Shown here one piece after another: positions 1 to 7,867 of a stretch of DNA of 64,000 bases (its first letter is position 1; each line of letters opens with the position of its first letter). The notes beneath the pieces are model-generated. The model worked only from the letters and a program-made list of their open reading frames with translations, made no database searches and was not told the origin of the DNA. The DNA is taken from positions 62,001-126,000 of the forward strand of contig NZ_JAMXBE010000014.1 in NCBI RefSeq assembly GCF_024704835.1, in the 5' to 3' direction. A program made the position numbers and the translations under genes. The DNA comes from Parapedobacter tibetensis. Its GTDB lineage: Bacteria > Bacteroidota > Bacteroidia > Sphingobacteriales > Sphingobacteriaceae.

Positions 1-1848
1 TTGATCGAGTCGGGCCACAGGCTCGGCGGATTAAGCTCCGGTGGGCTTGGGCAGACCGATATCGGCAACAAATACGTGGTACGCGGTTTGGCGCTGGACT
101 TCTATCGGAAAACCGGTACACACTATGGTACCTTTGAGCAGTGGATATTTGAACCGAAAATAGCCGAAGCGATTTTCAAGCAGTATATGGAACAGTGCGA
201 TGCGGATGTTGTTTATGGACAAGTCATCATGGACGTGACGAAGGAGGGGACGAGACTCGACGGCATTACCCTCCAATCTACGGAAAAAATGGGCGTGCAG
301 TCGATGTCCGTGAAAGCCAAAGTCTTCATGGACTGCACCTATGAGGGCGACTTGATGGCCAAAGCCGGTGCATCCTACCATGTGGGACGAGAAGATAACA
401 GTGTATATGGGGAAACGTTAAATGGTGTGCAACTGATGACGGGCCATCAGTTTCCGGATGGTATAGATCCCTATGTGAAACGTGGCGATCCCAGCAGCGG
501 TCTGCTATGGGGAATACGCGATGGCGAATTATTACCTGACGGTACCGGAGATCGAAAGGTGCAAGCATATAACTATCGCATTGCCTTAACCAATGTTTCG
601 GAAAATCGTATTCCGATTACCAAACCTGCCAATTACGATCCCGATCGCTATGAATTGTTGAGGCGGCAGAAGGAAATCCAGCCATGGAAGGGATTGAATG
701 ATGTCTTCATCTGGAGCCTGATGCCCAACGGCAAAACAGACATTAACAACCGTAATGGGTTTTCGACCGACATGATCGGTATGAATTGGGACTATCCGGA
801 GGCCGATTACGAGCGGCGGCAGGAGATTATAAAAGCGCACGAGGACTATACCAAGGGGTTGCTGTATTTCGTGGGCAACGACCCGTCCGTGCCAAGGTTC
901 ATCCGCGATGAGATGCAGCAATGGGGATATCCGAAAGACGAGTATGTCAGCAACAACCATTGGAGTCCTCAGCTCTACGTGCGCGAGGCGCGGCGTATGA
1001 TCGGTGAGGTAGTAATGACTCAGCACCATTGCCAGGGTAGGGAAGTGGTAGACGATGAAGTGGGCTTTGCGGCGTATACGATGGATTCGCATAACTGCGA
1101 CCGATTGGTGGTAAATGGTATGGTAAAGAACGAAGGGAATGTAGAGGTTGGAGGGTTCCCGCCGTTTCCGATTTCGTATCGTGCCATCGTTCCGAAGCGT
1201 GGTGAAGTGACTAATTTATTGGTGCCGGTTTGCCTTTCTGCCAGCCACATCGCCTTTGGGTCTATCCGGATGGAGCCGGTTTTCATGGTGCTGGGACAAT
1301 CTGCGGCCGTGGCCGCCTGCCACGCCATTGATCAGGGTATTGATGTGCAAGCAGTGGATGTGAACGATATAAAAGCGACCTTGGCGGCCAATCCCAAAGC
1401 GGATGGCCGTGAGCCAGACGTGCTCATTAACAGCACGGATAGCGATGCGGTACAGTTTGCCGGAAATTGGAAAAAAGGCCGAAGCAAGGGGTATGGACGT
1501 ACTTATGTAGAGGCCGATGGCAAAGACGGACTCAGCAGCGCAACGTTTATTGCGAAGAGCCTGAAACCGGGTCGCTATCAGCTTTACACCTACTTCCCCA
1601 AGCATGCTGAAAGTGCCACGAAGGTTAGTTACCGGGTTTTTGACGGAAAACGCGTTTCGGAGAACATATTAGATTTGTCGACCGTGGAAATCAAGGGACA
1701 AACATCTAGTACCTGGGTATCCCTAGGCAGTTATACGATTGTTAAAGGTAGTGAACCCGCTTTTGTTGAAATCAGCACAAAAGGTGCGGATGGCGTTGTT
1801 GCAGCGAATGCCGTTATTTTGGTTCCTAGTGATGATCAAGCGCTCTAA
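1..1848 (+). CDS. FAD-dependent oxidoreductase with C-terminal golvesin-like domain (5' partial)
   Basis: The reading frame is open from the first base, so the N-terminus is missing, including the signal peptide and the glycine-rich dinucleotide-binding loop. The visible part begins at the LGGLSSGGLG segment that follows this loop in the FAD_oxidored family (Pfam PF12831). It ends its catalytic part with a segment near residues 400-440 (FGSIRMEPVFMVLGQSAA) that also closes the neighbouring paralogue. Residues of roughly 475-612 form an extra beta-rich domain resembling the golvesin/xanthan-lyase carbohydrate-binding domain. These enzymes are exported flavoproteins common in polysaccharide utilization loci, and their substrate is generally unknown. 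The stop lies 17 bases before the next gene, a clear paralogue, so the two are probably co-transcribed. The family call is firm. A role on sugars is inferred from context and from the extra domain. Confidence 0.85.
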   Translation: MIESGHRLGGLSSGGLGQTDIGNKYVVRGLALDFYRKTGTHYGTFEQWIFEPKIAEAIFKQYMEQCDADVVYGQVIMDVTKEGTRLDGITLQSTEKMGVQSMSVKAKVFMDCTYEGDLMAKAGASYHVGREDNSVYGETLNGVQLMTGHQFPDGIDPYVKRGDPSSGLLWGIRDGELLPDGTGDRKVQAYNYRIALTNVSENRIPITKPANYDPDRYELLRRQKEIQPWKGLNDVFIWSLMPNGKTDINNRNGFSTDMIGMNWDYPEADYERRQEIIKAHEDYTKGLLYFVGNDPSVPRFIRDEMQQWGYPKDEYVSNNHWSPQLYVREARRMIGEVVMTQHHCQGREVVDDEVGFAAYTMDSHNCDRLVVNGMVKNEGNVEVGGFPPFPISYRAIVPKRGEVTNLLVPVCLSASHIAFGSIRMEPVFMVLGQSAAVAACHAIDQGIDVQAVDVNDIKATLAANPKADGREPDVLINSTDSDAVQFAGNWKKGRSKGYGRTYVEADGKDGLSSATFIAKSLKPGRYQLYTYFPKHAESATKVSYRVFDGKRVSENILDLSTVEIKGQTSSTWVSLGSYTIVKGSEPAFVEISTKGADGVVAANAVILVPSDDQAL

Positions 1849-1865
1849 GAAATTCCAGAGACACG

Positions 1866-3530
1866 ATGATATATACAACTAAGATGGTTAGATACATCTC
1901 CCCCCTTTTCGTTATATGCTGCCAACTGGCGTGCAGCATGCCCGACCCGAATGCTTATGAGGCAGACCTCATCATATATGGCGGGACGTCCGCTGCTATC
2001 TCGGCGGCAGTACAGGCCAAAAAATCGGGAAAGTCCGTTATTGTGGTTTCGCCCGATACGCATTTGGGCGGCCTATCATCTGGCGGTCTCGGCTTTACGG
2101 ATACGGGCGATAAATCGGTCATCGGCGGCCTTGCCCGGGATTTTTACCACCGCGTATATCTCCATTATCAAGACAGCACCGCTTGGCAATGGGAAAAGCG
2201 TGAAAACTATGGCAATAAAGGCCAAGGGACACCAGCGATCGACGGGGCTGCCCGCACCATGTGGATATTCGAACCGCACGTGGCGGAAAAGGTCTTTACC
2301 GATTATGTAACCGAATACGGCATTGAGGTACACCGTGATGAATGGCTGGACCGGGCCGCGGGAGTAAAAAAGGGAAACGGCCGAATTATATCCATTACAA
2401 CCTTAAGTAACAGAACATATAGGGGTAAAGTCTTTATCGATGCGACTTATGAGGGCGACTTGATGGCTGCGGCTGGTGTAGACTATCATGTGGGGCGTGA
2501 GGCCAACAGCGTATATGGGGAGCAATGGAACGGTGTGCAAACAGGGGTACTGCACCATGGGCATTGGTTCAAATCGGACATCAGCCCGTATAAAACTCCC
2601 GGTGATTCCAGCAGTGGACTGCTTTATGGCGTTTCTGCCGAGCATCCGGGAGCATATGGAGTGGGCGACCACCGCTTGCAGGCTTACTGTTTCCGGATGT
2701 GCCTGAGCAATCACCCGGACAACCGGGTAGCCTTCCCGAAACCGGATAATTACAATCCGGAAAACTATGAACTCTTGGCGAGGGTGTTTGCCTCCGGTTG
2801 GCGCGAGACATTCAACAAATTTGATATTATCCCGAATCGGAAGACGGATACCAACAACCATGGCCCGTTCAGTACGGATTTCATTGGTATGAACTACTAC
2901 TATCCGGAAGCGGATTACGATAGAAGAAAGGAAATCATCAAGGAACATGAAAATTATCAGAAGGGCCTGATGTATTTTCTGGCCAATGACCCGAAGGTGC
3001 CCCAAGCCGTACGGGAAGAGATGGCGCAGTGGGGGTTGGCCAAAGATGAATTTACGGACAACGGTAACTGGCCGCATCAGCTGTATATCCGTGAGGCACG
3101 CCGTATGGTGGGGCAATATGTAATGACCGAGCATGATACATTCAGTGAGCGCGTCATTGATGACCCTGTGGGGATGGGGTCTTATACATTAGATTCACAC
3201 AATGTACAACGCTATGTCAAGGATGACGGCTTTGTACAAAACGAAGGGGATATCGGGGTTTCACCAAAAAAAGGCCCTTACCAGATTTCATATGGGGCGC
3301 TGCTCCCTAAAAAGGAGGCATGTACCAATCTGTTGGTACCCGTGTGTGTTTCAAGTTCACATATCGCCTTTGGCTCCATCCGGATGGAACCGGTGTTCAT
3401 GATTCTTGGCCAAAGTGCAGCACTAGCTGCGGTATTGGCCATTGACGGTGATATCGATGTACAGGATGTGGAATACGGCGCATTGGAAGAGCTATTGGTG
3501 AAGGAGAAGCAGGTGTTATCCAAGGATTAA
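1866..3530 (+). CDS. FAD-dependent oxidoreductase, predicted lipoprotein
   Basis: A full-length second copy of the FAD_oxidored family (554 aa). A hydrophobic leader ends in the lipobox QLAC, so it is probably a membrane-anchored lipoprotein; ATG 1884 (residue 7) would be an equally good start. After the lipid Cys comes the dinucleotide-binding segment around residues 35-75 (YGGTSAAISAA, then LGGLSSGGLG). The C-terminal FAD-contact region is near residues 490-520 (FGSIRMEPVFMILGQSAA). It is closely similar to the preceding gene but stops where that protein continues into the golvesin-like domain, so the pair differs in anchoring and domain content. Its place beside two glycan loci suggests oxidation of a sugar or sugar acid, but nothing in the sequence shows the substrate. 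Confidence 0.87.
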   Translation: MIYTTKMVRYISPLFVICCQLACSMPDPNAYEADLIIYGGTSAAISAAVQAKKSGKSVIVVSPDTHLGGLSSGGLGFTDTGDKSVIGGLARDFYHRVYLHYQDSTAWQWEKRENYGNKGQGTPAIDGAARTMWIFEPHVAEKVFTDYVTEYGIEVHRDEWLDRAAGVKKGNGRIISITTLSNRTYRGKVFIDATYEGDLMAAAGVDYHVGREANSVYGEQWNGVQTGVLHHGHWFKSDISPYKTPGDSSSGLLYGVSAEHPGAYGVGDHRLQAYCFRMCLSNHPDNRVAFPKPDNYNPENYELLARVFASGWRETFNKFDIIPNRKTDTNNHGPFSTDFIGMNYYYPEADYDRRKEIIKEHENYQKGLMYFLANDPKVPQAVREEMAQWGLAKDEFTDNGNWPHQLYIREARRMVGQYVMTEHDTFSERVIDDPVGMGSYTLDSHNVQRYVKDDGFVQNEGDIGVSPKKGPYQISYGALLPKKEACTNLLVPVCVSSSHIAFGSIRMEPVFMILGQSAALAAVLAIDGDIDVQDVEYGALEELLVKEKQVLSKD

Positions 3531-3611
3531 TTGCGTTATTTGTCAACAAAAAGAATTCGTAGCTTTACGGGCTTTAACATGCTTTATTGCAATTTCCAAT
3601 TTAAAAACTAA

Positions 3612-5066
3612 ATGATTACATTCTTTGTTTGTGTCGGGATCCTGGTGTTGGGTTATTATACGTATGGGGTTATCTGCGAACGCATTTTTACCATCGAACG
3701 GACGCGTCCCACCCCAGCCATTTCCATGCCTGATGGGGTAGACTATGTGCCCTTGCCACGATGGAAATCATTCTTGATCCAATTCCTAAACATAGCAGGT
3801 TTGGGGCCAATTTTTGGCGCGGTAGCTGGAGCAATGTGGGGCCCCGCTGCCTTCCTATGGATTGCACTGGGTACGCTCATTGCAGGGGGAGTACATGATT
3901 ATTTTTCCGGCATGCTATCCCTACGCAACGGTGGAAAGAGCTTCACGGAGATCACGGGAAAGTATTTGGGGAGACCGTTGATGCAGTTCATGCGCGTGTT
4001 AACCTTTGTGCTGCTGATCATGGTTGGGACGGTGTTTTTTATCGGGCCGGCGCAGATTCTGGCCAACTTGGTAGATGTTAGCTGGTTAACCGTTACCGTT
4101 TGGTCATCGATTATTCTATTCTATTACATATTGTCGACCATCTTGCCCATTGATAAGATCATCGGTAGACTATACCCGGTATTTGGGGCTGTTTTCTTGC
4201 TAATGACAGTGGCTCTTGGTGCGGCGATGGTGTATCGTGAGTTACCTGTTCCTGAATTGTCATGGGATGCGTTCGCGACGAACCGTCATATCCATCCAGA
4301 GAAGTTCCCAGTATTCCCGATGCTGTTCATTACCATTGCCTGCGGGGCCATATCGGGCTTCCATGCTACACAGTCGCCCCTTATTGCACGGTGCCTCCAA
4401 CATGAAGGACAGGGGAGGAGCGTATTCTACGGGACCATGGTGACGGAAGGCGTGGTAGCGATGATATGGGCAGCGGTGAGCATGAGTTATTTCGGTGGCA
4501 TCCGTGAGCTTAATGTGTTCATGGATGAACGATCGGGGAATGCAGCGATGGCGGTAAACGAAATCTGTACAGGAGTTTTGGGAAGATTAGGGGGCATATT
4601 GGCAATCGTCGGTGTGGTAGTGGCCCCCATCACATCCGGTGATACGGCTTTCCGAAGTGCGAGGCTGTTGCTTGCCGATATCTTCCAACTTCGCCAACGG
4701 GCGATGAAAAACCGGCTTATGTTAGCCCTGCCCTTGTTTGGGATTGCTTTTGCCATTAGCTTGATGGATTTTGGGGTCATTTGGCGATATTTTGCCTGGA
4801 CCAACCAGACGCTTGCTACCGTGGTGTTGTGGACGATCACGGCATACCTTATTGGACAAGGCCGATATTATTGGATTGCATTGGTTCCCGCGGTATTCAT
4901 GACCAACGTGGTGGTTTCCTACATACTGGTTGCCCCGGAAGGGTTGTCCCTTCCTCATGGTCTTTCCTATGCCTGCGGTTTATTGGTCAGCACAGGGCTG
5001 CTCTTATTGACATTCTTCCATGTTTATCGTAAGCGTAAGGTCATTACTCCGGTAAAAATCTCATAA
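3612..5066 (+). CDS. Carbon starvation protein CstA family transporter (short form)
   Basis: A 484-residue polytopic membrane protein of the CstA family. The family fingerprint is clear near residues 50-90 (FLNIAGLGPIFGAVAGAMWGP, then GALTAGGVHDYFSG-like residues), followed by many hydrophobic segments. CstA proteins of enterobacteria import peptides or pyruvate and are about 700 residues long; this is the shorter form common in Bacteroidota. The strand is shared with the two FAD oxidoreductases, 81 bases upstream. A TAGCTTTA box at 3560-3567 with TTTG at 3539-3542 could be its own promoter, but the 17-base spacing is short. Transported substrate unknown; a peptide or small organic acid is most likely from the family. 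Confidence 0.88.
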   Translation: MITFFVCVGILVLGYYTYGVICERIFTIERTRPTPAISMPDGVDYVPLPRWKSFLIQFLNIAGLGPIFGAVAGAMWGPAAFLWIALGTLIAGGVHDYFSGMLSLRNGGKSFTEITGKYLGRPLMQFMRVLTFVLLIMVGTVFFIGPAQILANLVDVSWLTVTVWSSIILFYYILSTILPIDKIIGRLYPVFGAVFLLMTVALGAAMVYRELPVPELSWDAFATNRHIHPEKFPVFPMLFITIACGAISGFHATQSPLIARCLQHEGQGRSVFYGTMVTEGVVAMIWAAVSMSYFGGIRELNVFMDERSGNAAMAVNEICTGVLGRLGGILAIVGVVVAPITSGDTAFRSARLLLADIFQLRQRAMKNRLMLALPLFGIAFAISLMDFGVIWRYFAWTNQTLATVVLWTITAYLIGQGRYYWIALVPAVFMTNVVVSYILVAPEGLSLPHGLSYACGLLVSTGLLLLTFFHVYRKRKVITPVKIS

Positions 5067-5144
5067 TATCGGTAATATTTCCGCATGCCCCTGACATAGG
5101 GTTGTCATAAGGATTGTTTATTTTTGAGTAAAAATAATTGATAG

Positions 5145-5558
5145 ATGAAGGTACATAGCACAAACTACTACAATATGTTTATAGTGGTGGCCGACGATTG
5201 CCCAACGATGGTCGGTGAGATTCCACAAACCAAGGGAGATACAAAATCCATAGCAAACATTCAATTTGAACTGATAAGCAAAAACCCGTATCAATATACC
5301 TCGGACGAGGTACTGTTTCAGGTTTATGCACAGCGTAAAGACCTCACAAAAGATGAGCTTGACGAAGCAAAGGCAATCTATTTTTCAAAAGGACAAGCTT
5401 GTCTTAGGGCTTCACCATTGACTAAACGCTATGGATGGGGTGTTCATCACAATGAAGAAGGAAAAATTGCTTTATATGGATGCGAAACGGAAGCATATGG
5501 ACGATTTTTAAACGACAAGCACATCAAGGTTGTCAAAGCGATGAAGACAAGCAGATGA
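5145..5558 (+). CDS. DUF6157 family protein
   Basis: A small soluble protein (137 aa) without signal peptide or membrane segment. It matches the pattern I know for the DUF6157 family: an N-terminal STNYYNMFIVVADDCP-like segment, a central YQYTSDEVLFQVYA segment and a C-terminal part with SPLTKRYGWGVHHNEEGKIAL. The family has no established function that I know of. The gene stands alone, 78 bases after cstA, with a TATTTTTG (-7 type) box at 5119-5126. It converges on the MATE gene, whose stop is 23 bases away. No cofactor or catalytic motif is apparent. Confidence 0.75.
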   Translation: MKVHSTNYYNMFIVVADDCPTMVGEIPQTKGDTKSIANIQFELISKNPYQYTSDEVLFQVYAQRKDLTKDELDEAKAIYFSKGQACLRASPLTKRYGWGVHHNEEGKIALYGCETEAYGRFLNDKHIKVVKAMKTSR

Positions 5559-5581
5559 ACAGCGATGGTGAAGAGGTGTTA

Positions 5582-7048
5582 TTACACCTTCACGGTTTTC
5601 CAGCTACCGCGCTTAAAGAGCCATAGGGTAAACAACCCTACAGCGGTTTCCGAAACAAACACACCCCAAAATACGCCTGAGTGCTCCCATCCAAGCGTGA
5701 TGGCCAAAAAATACGATAGGGGTATTTGGATAAGCCAGAAAAACACCAGATTGATCTTCGTTGGTGTTTGGGTATCTCCCGCACCGTTGAATGCCTGCAC
5801 GGATACCATCCACCAGCCGTAAACGAAAAATGAATAAGAGAGGATGCGCAACCATTCGCTGCCGATGGCGATCACCTGGGCGTCTTGTGTGAATATCCGC
5901 ATCAATGATTCGTTGTAGAAAAAATAGATGAACGAGACACCTACTAGGAAAATCATGTTATAGAGGCCGATTTTCCACACTGATGATTCTGCTCGCTCGG
6001 GCTGCCCGGCACCAAGGTTTTGCCCAACCAGTGCAGCAGCAGCGTTGGATAAGCCCCAAGCGGGCATCATGGTGAACATCATGATACGCAGTGCTATGGT
6101 AGCTCCCGCCACGGCTTCGCTTCCTATATCGGCAAGGATGCGCATAAGGAATATCCATGATGTCATCATCACTAGCATCTGCCCAATACCGCCAAGGGAT
6201 GTTCGGATGATACCGAAAAAAATCTTGGCGTTCCAACGAAGCTGAGAAAGTTTTGCTCGAATATGCTTTCCTCCTTTGAAAAGGATCCAACATTGTATGA
6301 AGACGCCAACCCCACGACCGATGTTGGTCGCTATGGCGGCACCCTCGATGCCCAGCGCGGGGATTGGGCCCCATCCAAAAATGAGCAGTGGATCCAGCAG
6401 GATATTCAACCCATTGGCAATCCACAGGACCCGCATGGCAATGGCGGCATCCCCTGCACCCCGGAAAACGGCATTGAGCAAAAACAGCAGTACAACAACC
6501 ACATTGCCTCCCAACATCCATTGGGTATAACGATATCCATACGCAATGCTCCAATCATCGGCCCCCATGAGTACCAGTAAATCCTTGGCAAAAAAGATAC
6601 CGGCCAGGGCAAATGGCAGTGAAGCGAGTACAGCTATAAATATAGATTGTATGGCTGCGATGCCAGCGTCTTCCTTGTTTTTTTCGCCAATCCGTCTCGC
6701 AACAATAGCGGTAACCGCCGTGGATAGCCCCATGGCTACTGCATAGAGCAGGTATAAATAAGTTTCCGTAAGCCCCACAGTCGATACGGCCGAAGACCCA
6801 AGTTTACCCACAAAGTAAATATCCACTACGGCAAAGGCGGCCTCCATAATGAGTTCCAGAATCATTGGTATGGCAAGCAAGAAAATAGCCTTGCCAAGGC
6901 TAATCTGTGTATAATCAGCTTCGGTGCCTCGGATGGCGTCTTTCAAATCAATCCAAAACGAACGAAGTGTATTGGACGTTGCTTCTTCTGGGGTATTGGT
7001 CGACTGATCCGTATTCTGCATCGAATTTTCTTCCGGTATGTGTGTCAT
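5582..7048 (-). CDS. MATE family efflux transporter
   Basis: A 488-residue integral membrane protein with two homologous halves of about six helices each, typical of multidrug and toxic compound extrusion (MATE) transporters. Characteristic segments are the N-terminal IFLLAIPMILELIMEAAFA helix and the second-half segment MPAWGLSNAAAALVGQNLGAGQPERA. Such proteins export cationic compounds against Na+ or H+ gradients. A hydrophilic N-terminal tail of about 45 residues precedes the first helix. Upstream on the minus strand is a TATATTTG promoter box with a 17-bp perfect-arm palindrome lying in the -33/-7 spacer, so repression by a dimeric regulator is likely. The same palindrome precedes the DinB gene further along. 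Substrate specificity cannot be read from the sequence. Confidence 0.93.
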   Translation of the reverse strand: MTHIPEENSMQNTDQSTNTPEEATSNTLRSFWIDLKDAIRGTEADYTQISLGKAIFLLAIPMILELIMEAAFAVVDIYFVGKLGSSAVSTVGLTETYLYLLYAVAMGLSTAVTAIVARRIGEKNKEDAGIAAIQSIFIAVLASLPFALAGIFFAKDLLVLMGADDWSIAYGYRYTQWMLGGNVVVVLLFLLNAVFRGAGDAAIAMRVLWIANGLNILLDPLLIFGWGPIPALGIEGAAIATNIGRGVGVFIQCWILFKGGKHIRAKLSQLRWNAKIFFGIIRTSLGGIGQMLVMMTSWIFLMRILADIGSEAVAGATIALRIMMFTMMPAWGLSNAAAALVGQNLGAGQPERAESSVWKIGLYNMIFLVGVSFIYFFYNESLMRIFTQDAQVIAIGSEWLRILSYSFFVYGWWMVSVQAFNGAGDTQTPTKINLVFFWLIQIPLSYFLAITLGWEHSGVFWGVFVSETAVGLFTLWLFKRGSWKTVKV

Positions 7049-7090
7049 TTTTTTGTTGTTTTATCGGATTATAACACAAAAATGGTATGT

Positions 7091-7124
7091 CAAATATACA
7101 CCTATGAGGTGTAATTAGTGCAAA
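7091..7124 (-). promoter_or_regulatory. Promoter of the MATE gene
   Basis: Read on the minus strand, a TTTG box (7121-7124) is followed after 22 bases by TATATTTG (7091-7098), a perfect match to the Bacteroidota -7 consensus TAnnTTTG. The spacing is slightly longer than the usual 19-21. The start codon lies about 43 bases downstream. The spacer contains the palindrome listed separately. Confidence 0.6.
7097..7113. promoter_or_regulatory. Candidate operator, TACACCT-ATG-AGGTGTA palindrome
   Basis: Seven-base perfect inverted arms around a 3-base centre. It overlaps the TA of the -7 box and fills the promoter spacer of the MATE gene, the usual place for a repressor site. A second copy with the same ATG centre (7807-7821) lies before the DinB gene. 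No matching regulator gene is adjacent. Confidence 0.6.
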
Positions 7125-7217
7125 TGACGTATTTCTTCCTTGGCCGTTTCGGAGCGTCTGCCATTGATTGCATGGTAGCATCAGCAAGGAATAACGACTC
7201 CATCATTATCCGACGTT

Positions 7218-7736
7218 TTATACGATAGGATTATTGCCAACTACTTCAATTATTTTTTTTAATTGGTGATTGTGCCGCTGGGTATGTACGGCTACAAAGC
7301 CAATCCATTCCAGTCGCGTAAGGGCCCCTGATCCGGGCAGTTCAAAATCCAGGCAGGTTTCGACCATTGCTTTCCGGTTGATAACTTGATGGAGTTGTTC
7401 CAACCTTTGCTGCAAACCATCCAATAGCGCTTTCTTGGCGATGAAACCATTCCTAGGCAAGATAAAATCTGGTGACTTCATTTTGATGCCAAAATTTAGA
7501 AACATCTCGCGGAGGGCTCCCAATTTTTCATCCGGCGCTCGTTCGGTAGGTTTGGTAGTTCCATTGAGCGTTTCCGCTACGCTATAGGATTTCAAGAGAT
7601 GTTCCCCCACTTGCGCAGCTGTCCAGCTGCCTTCAAAAGGTTGTTCATTCAGTTTTTGATCGTCAAGAGATGAAAGTAACCGGAGCAGCTCCTGGGTTGC
7701 CGAATGGAAGGAGGTGATGATTTCTTGTTGTGTCAT
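7218..7736 (-). CDS. DinB family protein
   Basis: A 172-residue helical protein of the DinB/YfiT-like four-helix-bundle superfamily. The metal-site histidines expected for the family are visible: one in AAQVGEHLL near residue 47 and a C-terminal pair in HTQRHNHQL near residues 152-156. Some members are thiol-dependent S-transferases (for example bacillithiol transferases); most, like this one, have no assigned substrate. The gene lies downstream of a palindrome that also precedes the MATE exporter, suggesting a shared stress or detoxification response. It is 169 bases upstream of the MATE gene on the same strand, each with its own apparent operator. Confidence 0.82.
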   Translation of the reverse strand: MTQQEIITSFHSATQELLRLLSSLDDQKLNEQPFEGSWTAAQVGEHLLKSYSVAETLNGTTKPTERAPDEKLGALREMFLNFGIKMKSPDFILPRNGFIAKKALLDGLQQRLEQLHQVINRKAMVETCLDFELPGSGALTRLEWIGFVAVHTQRHNHQLKKIIEVVGNNPIV

Positions 7737-7806
7737 AATAATTGTTTCTTCTTGCGTAATACTGGGCTATGCTCCAGTAAATATGCAAAAATAGTGTAAC
7801 AAATGG

Positions 7807-7821
7807 ACACCCATGGGGTGT
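7807..7821. promoter_or_regulatory. Candidate operator, ACACCC-ATG-GGGTGT palindrome
   Basis: Six-base perfect inverted arms around ATG, 70 bases upstream of the DinB start. It matches the MATE operator (consensus ACACCYATGRGGTGT). On the minus strand the operator is followed by nnATTTG at the same offset in both promoters, and a second possible -7 box TATTTTTG lies at 7786-7793. Confidence 0.55.
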
Positions 7822-7867
7822 AGACACGACATTCTAAATGGGGAATCGAGACAAGTACGGAACTATC

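Noticed and set aside
2403-3134. 243-codon minus-strand frame opposite the second FAD oxidoreductase
   Set aside because: Antisense shadow; the opposite strand is a complete family member.
5565-5822. Plus-strand frame opposite the MATE gene
   Set aside because: It is an antisense shadow of the well-supported MATE coding sequence and has no protein features.
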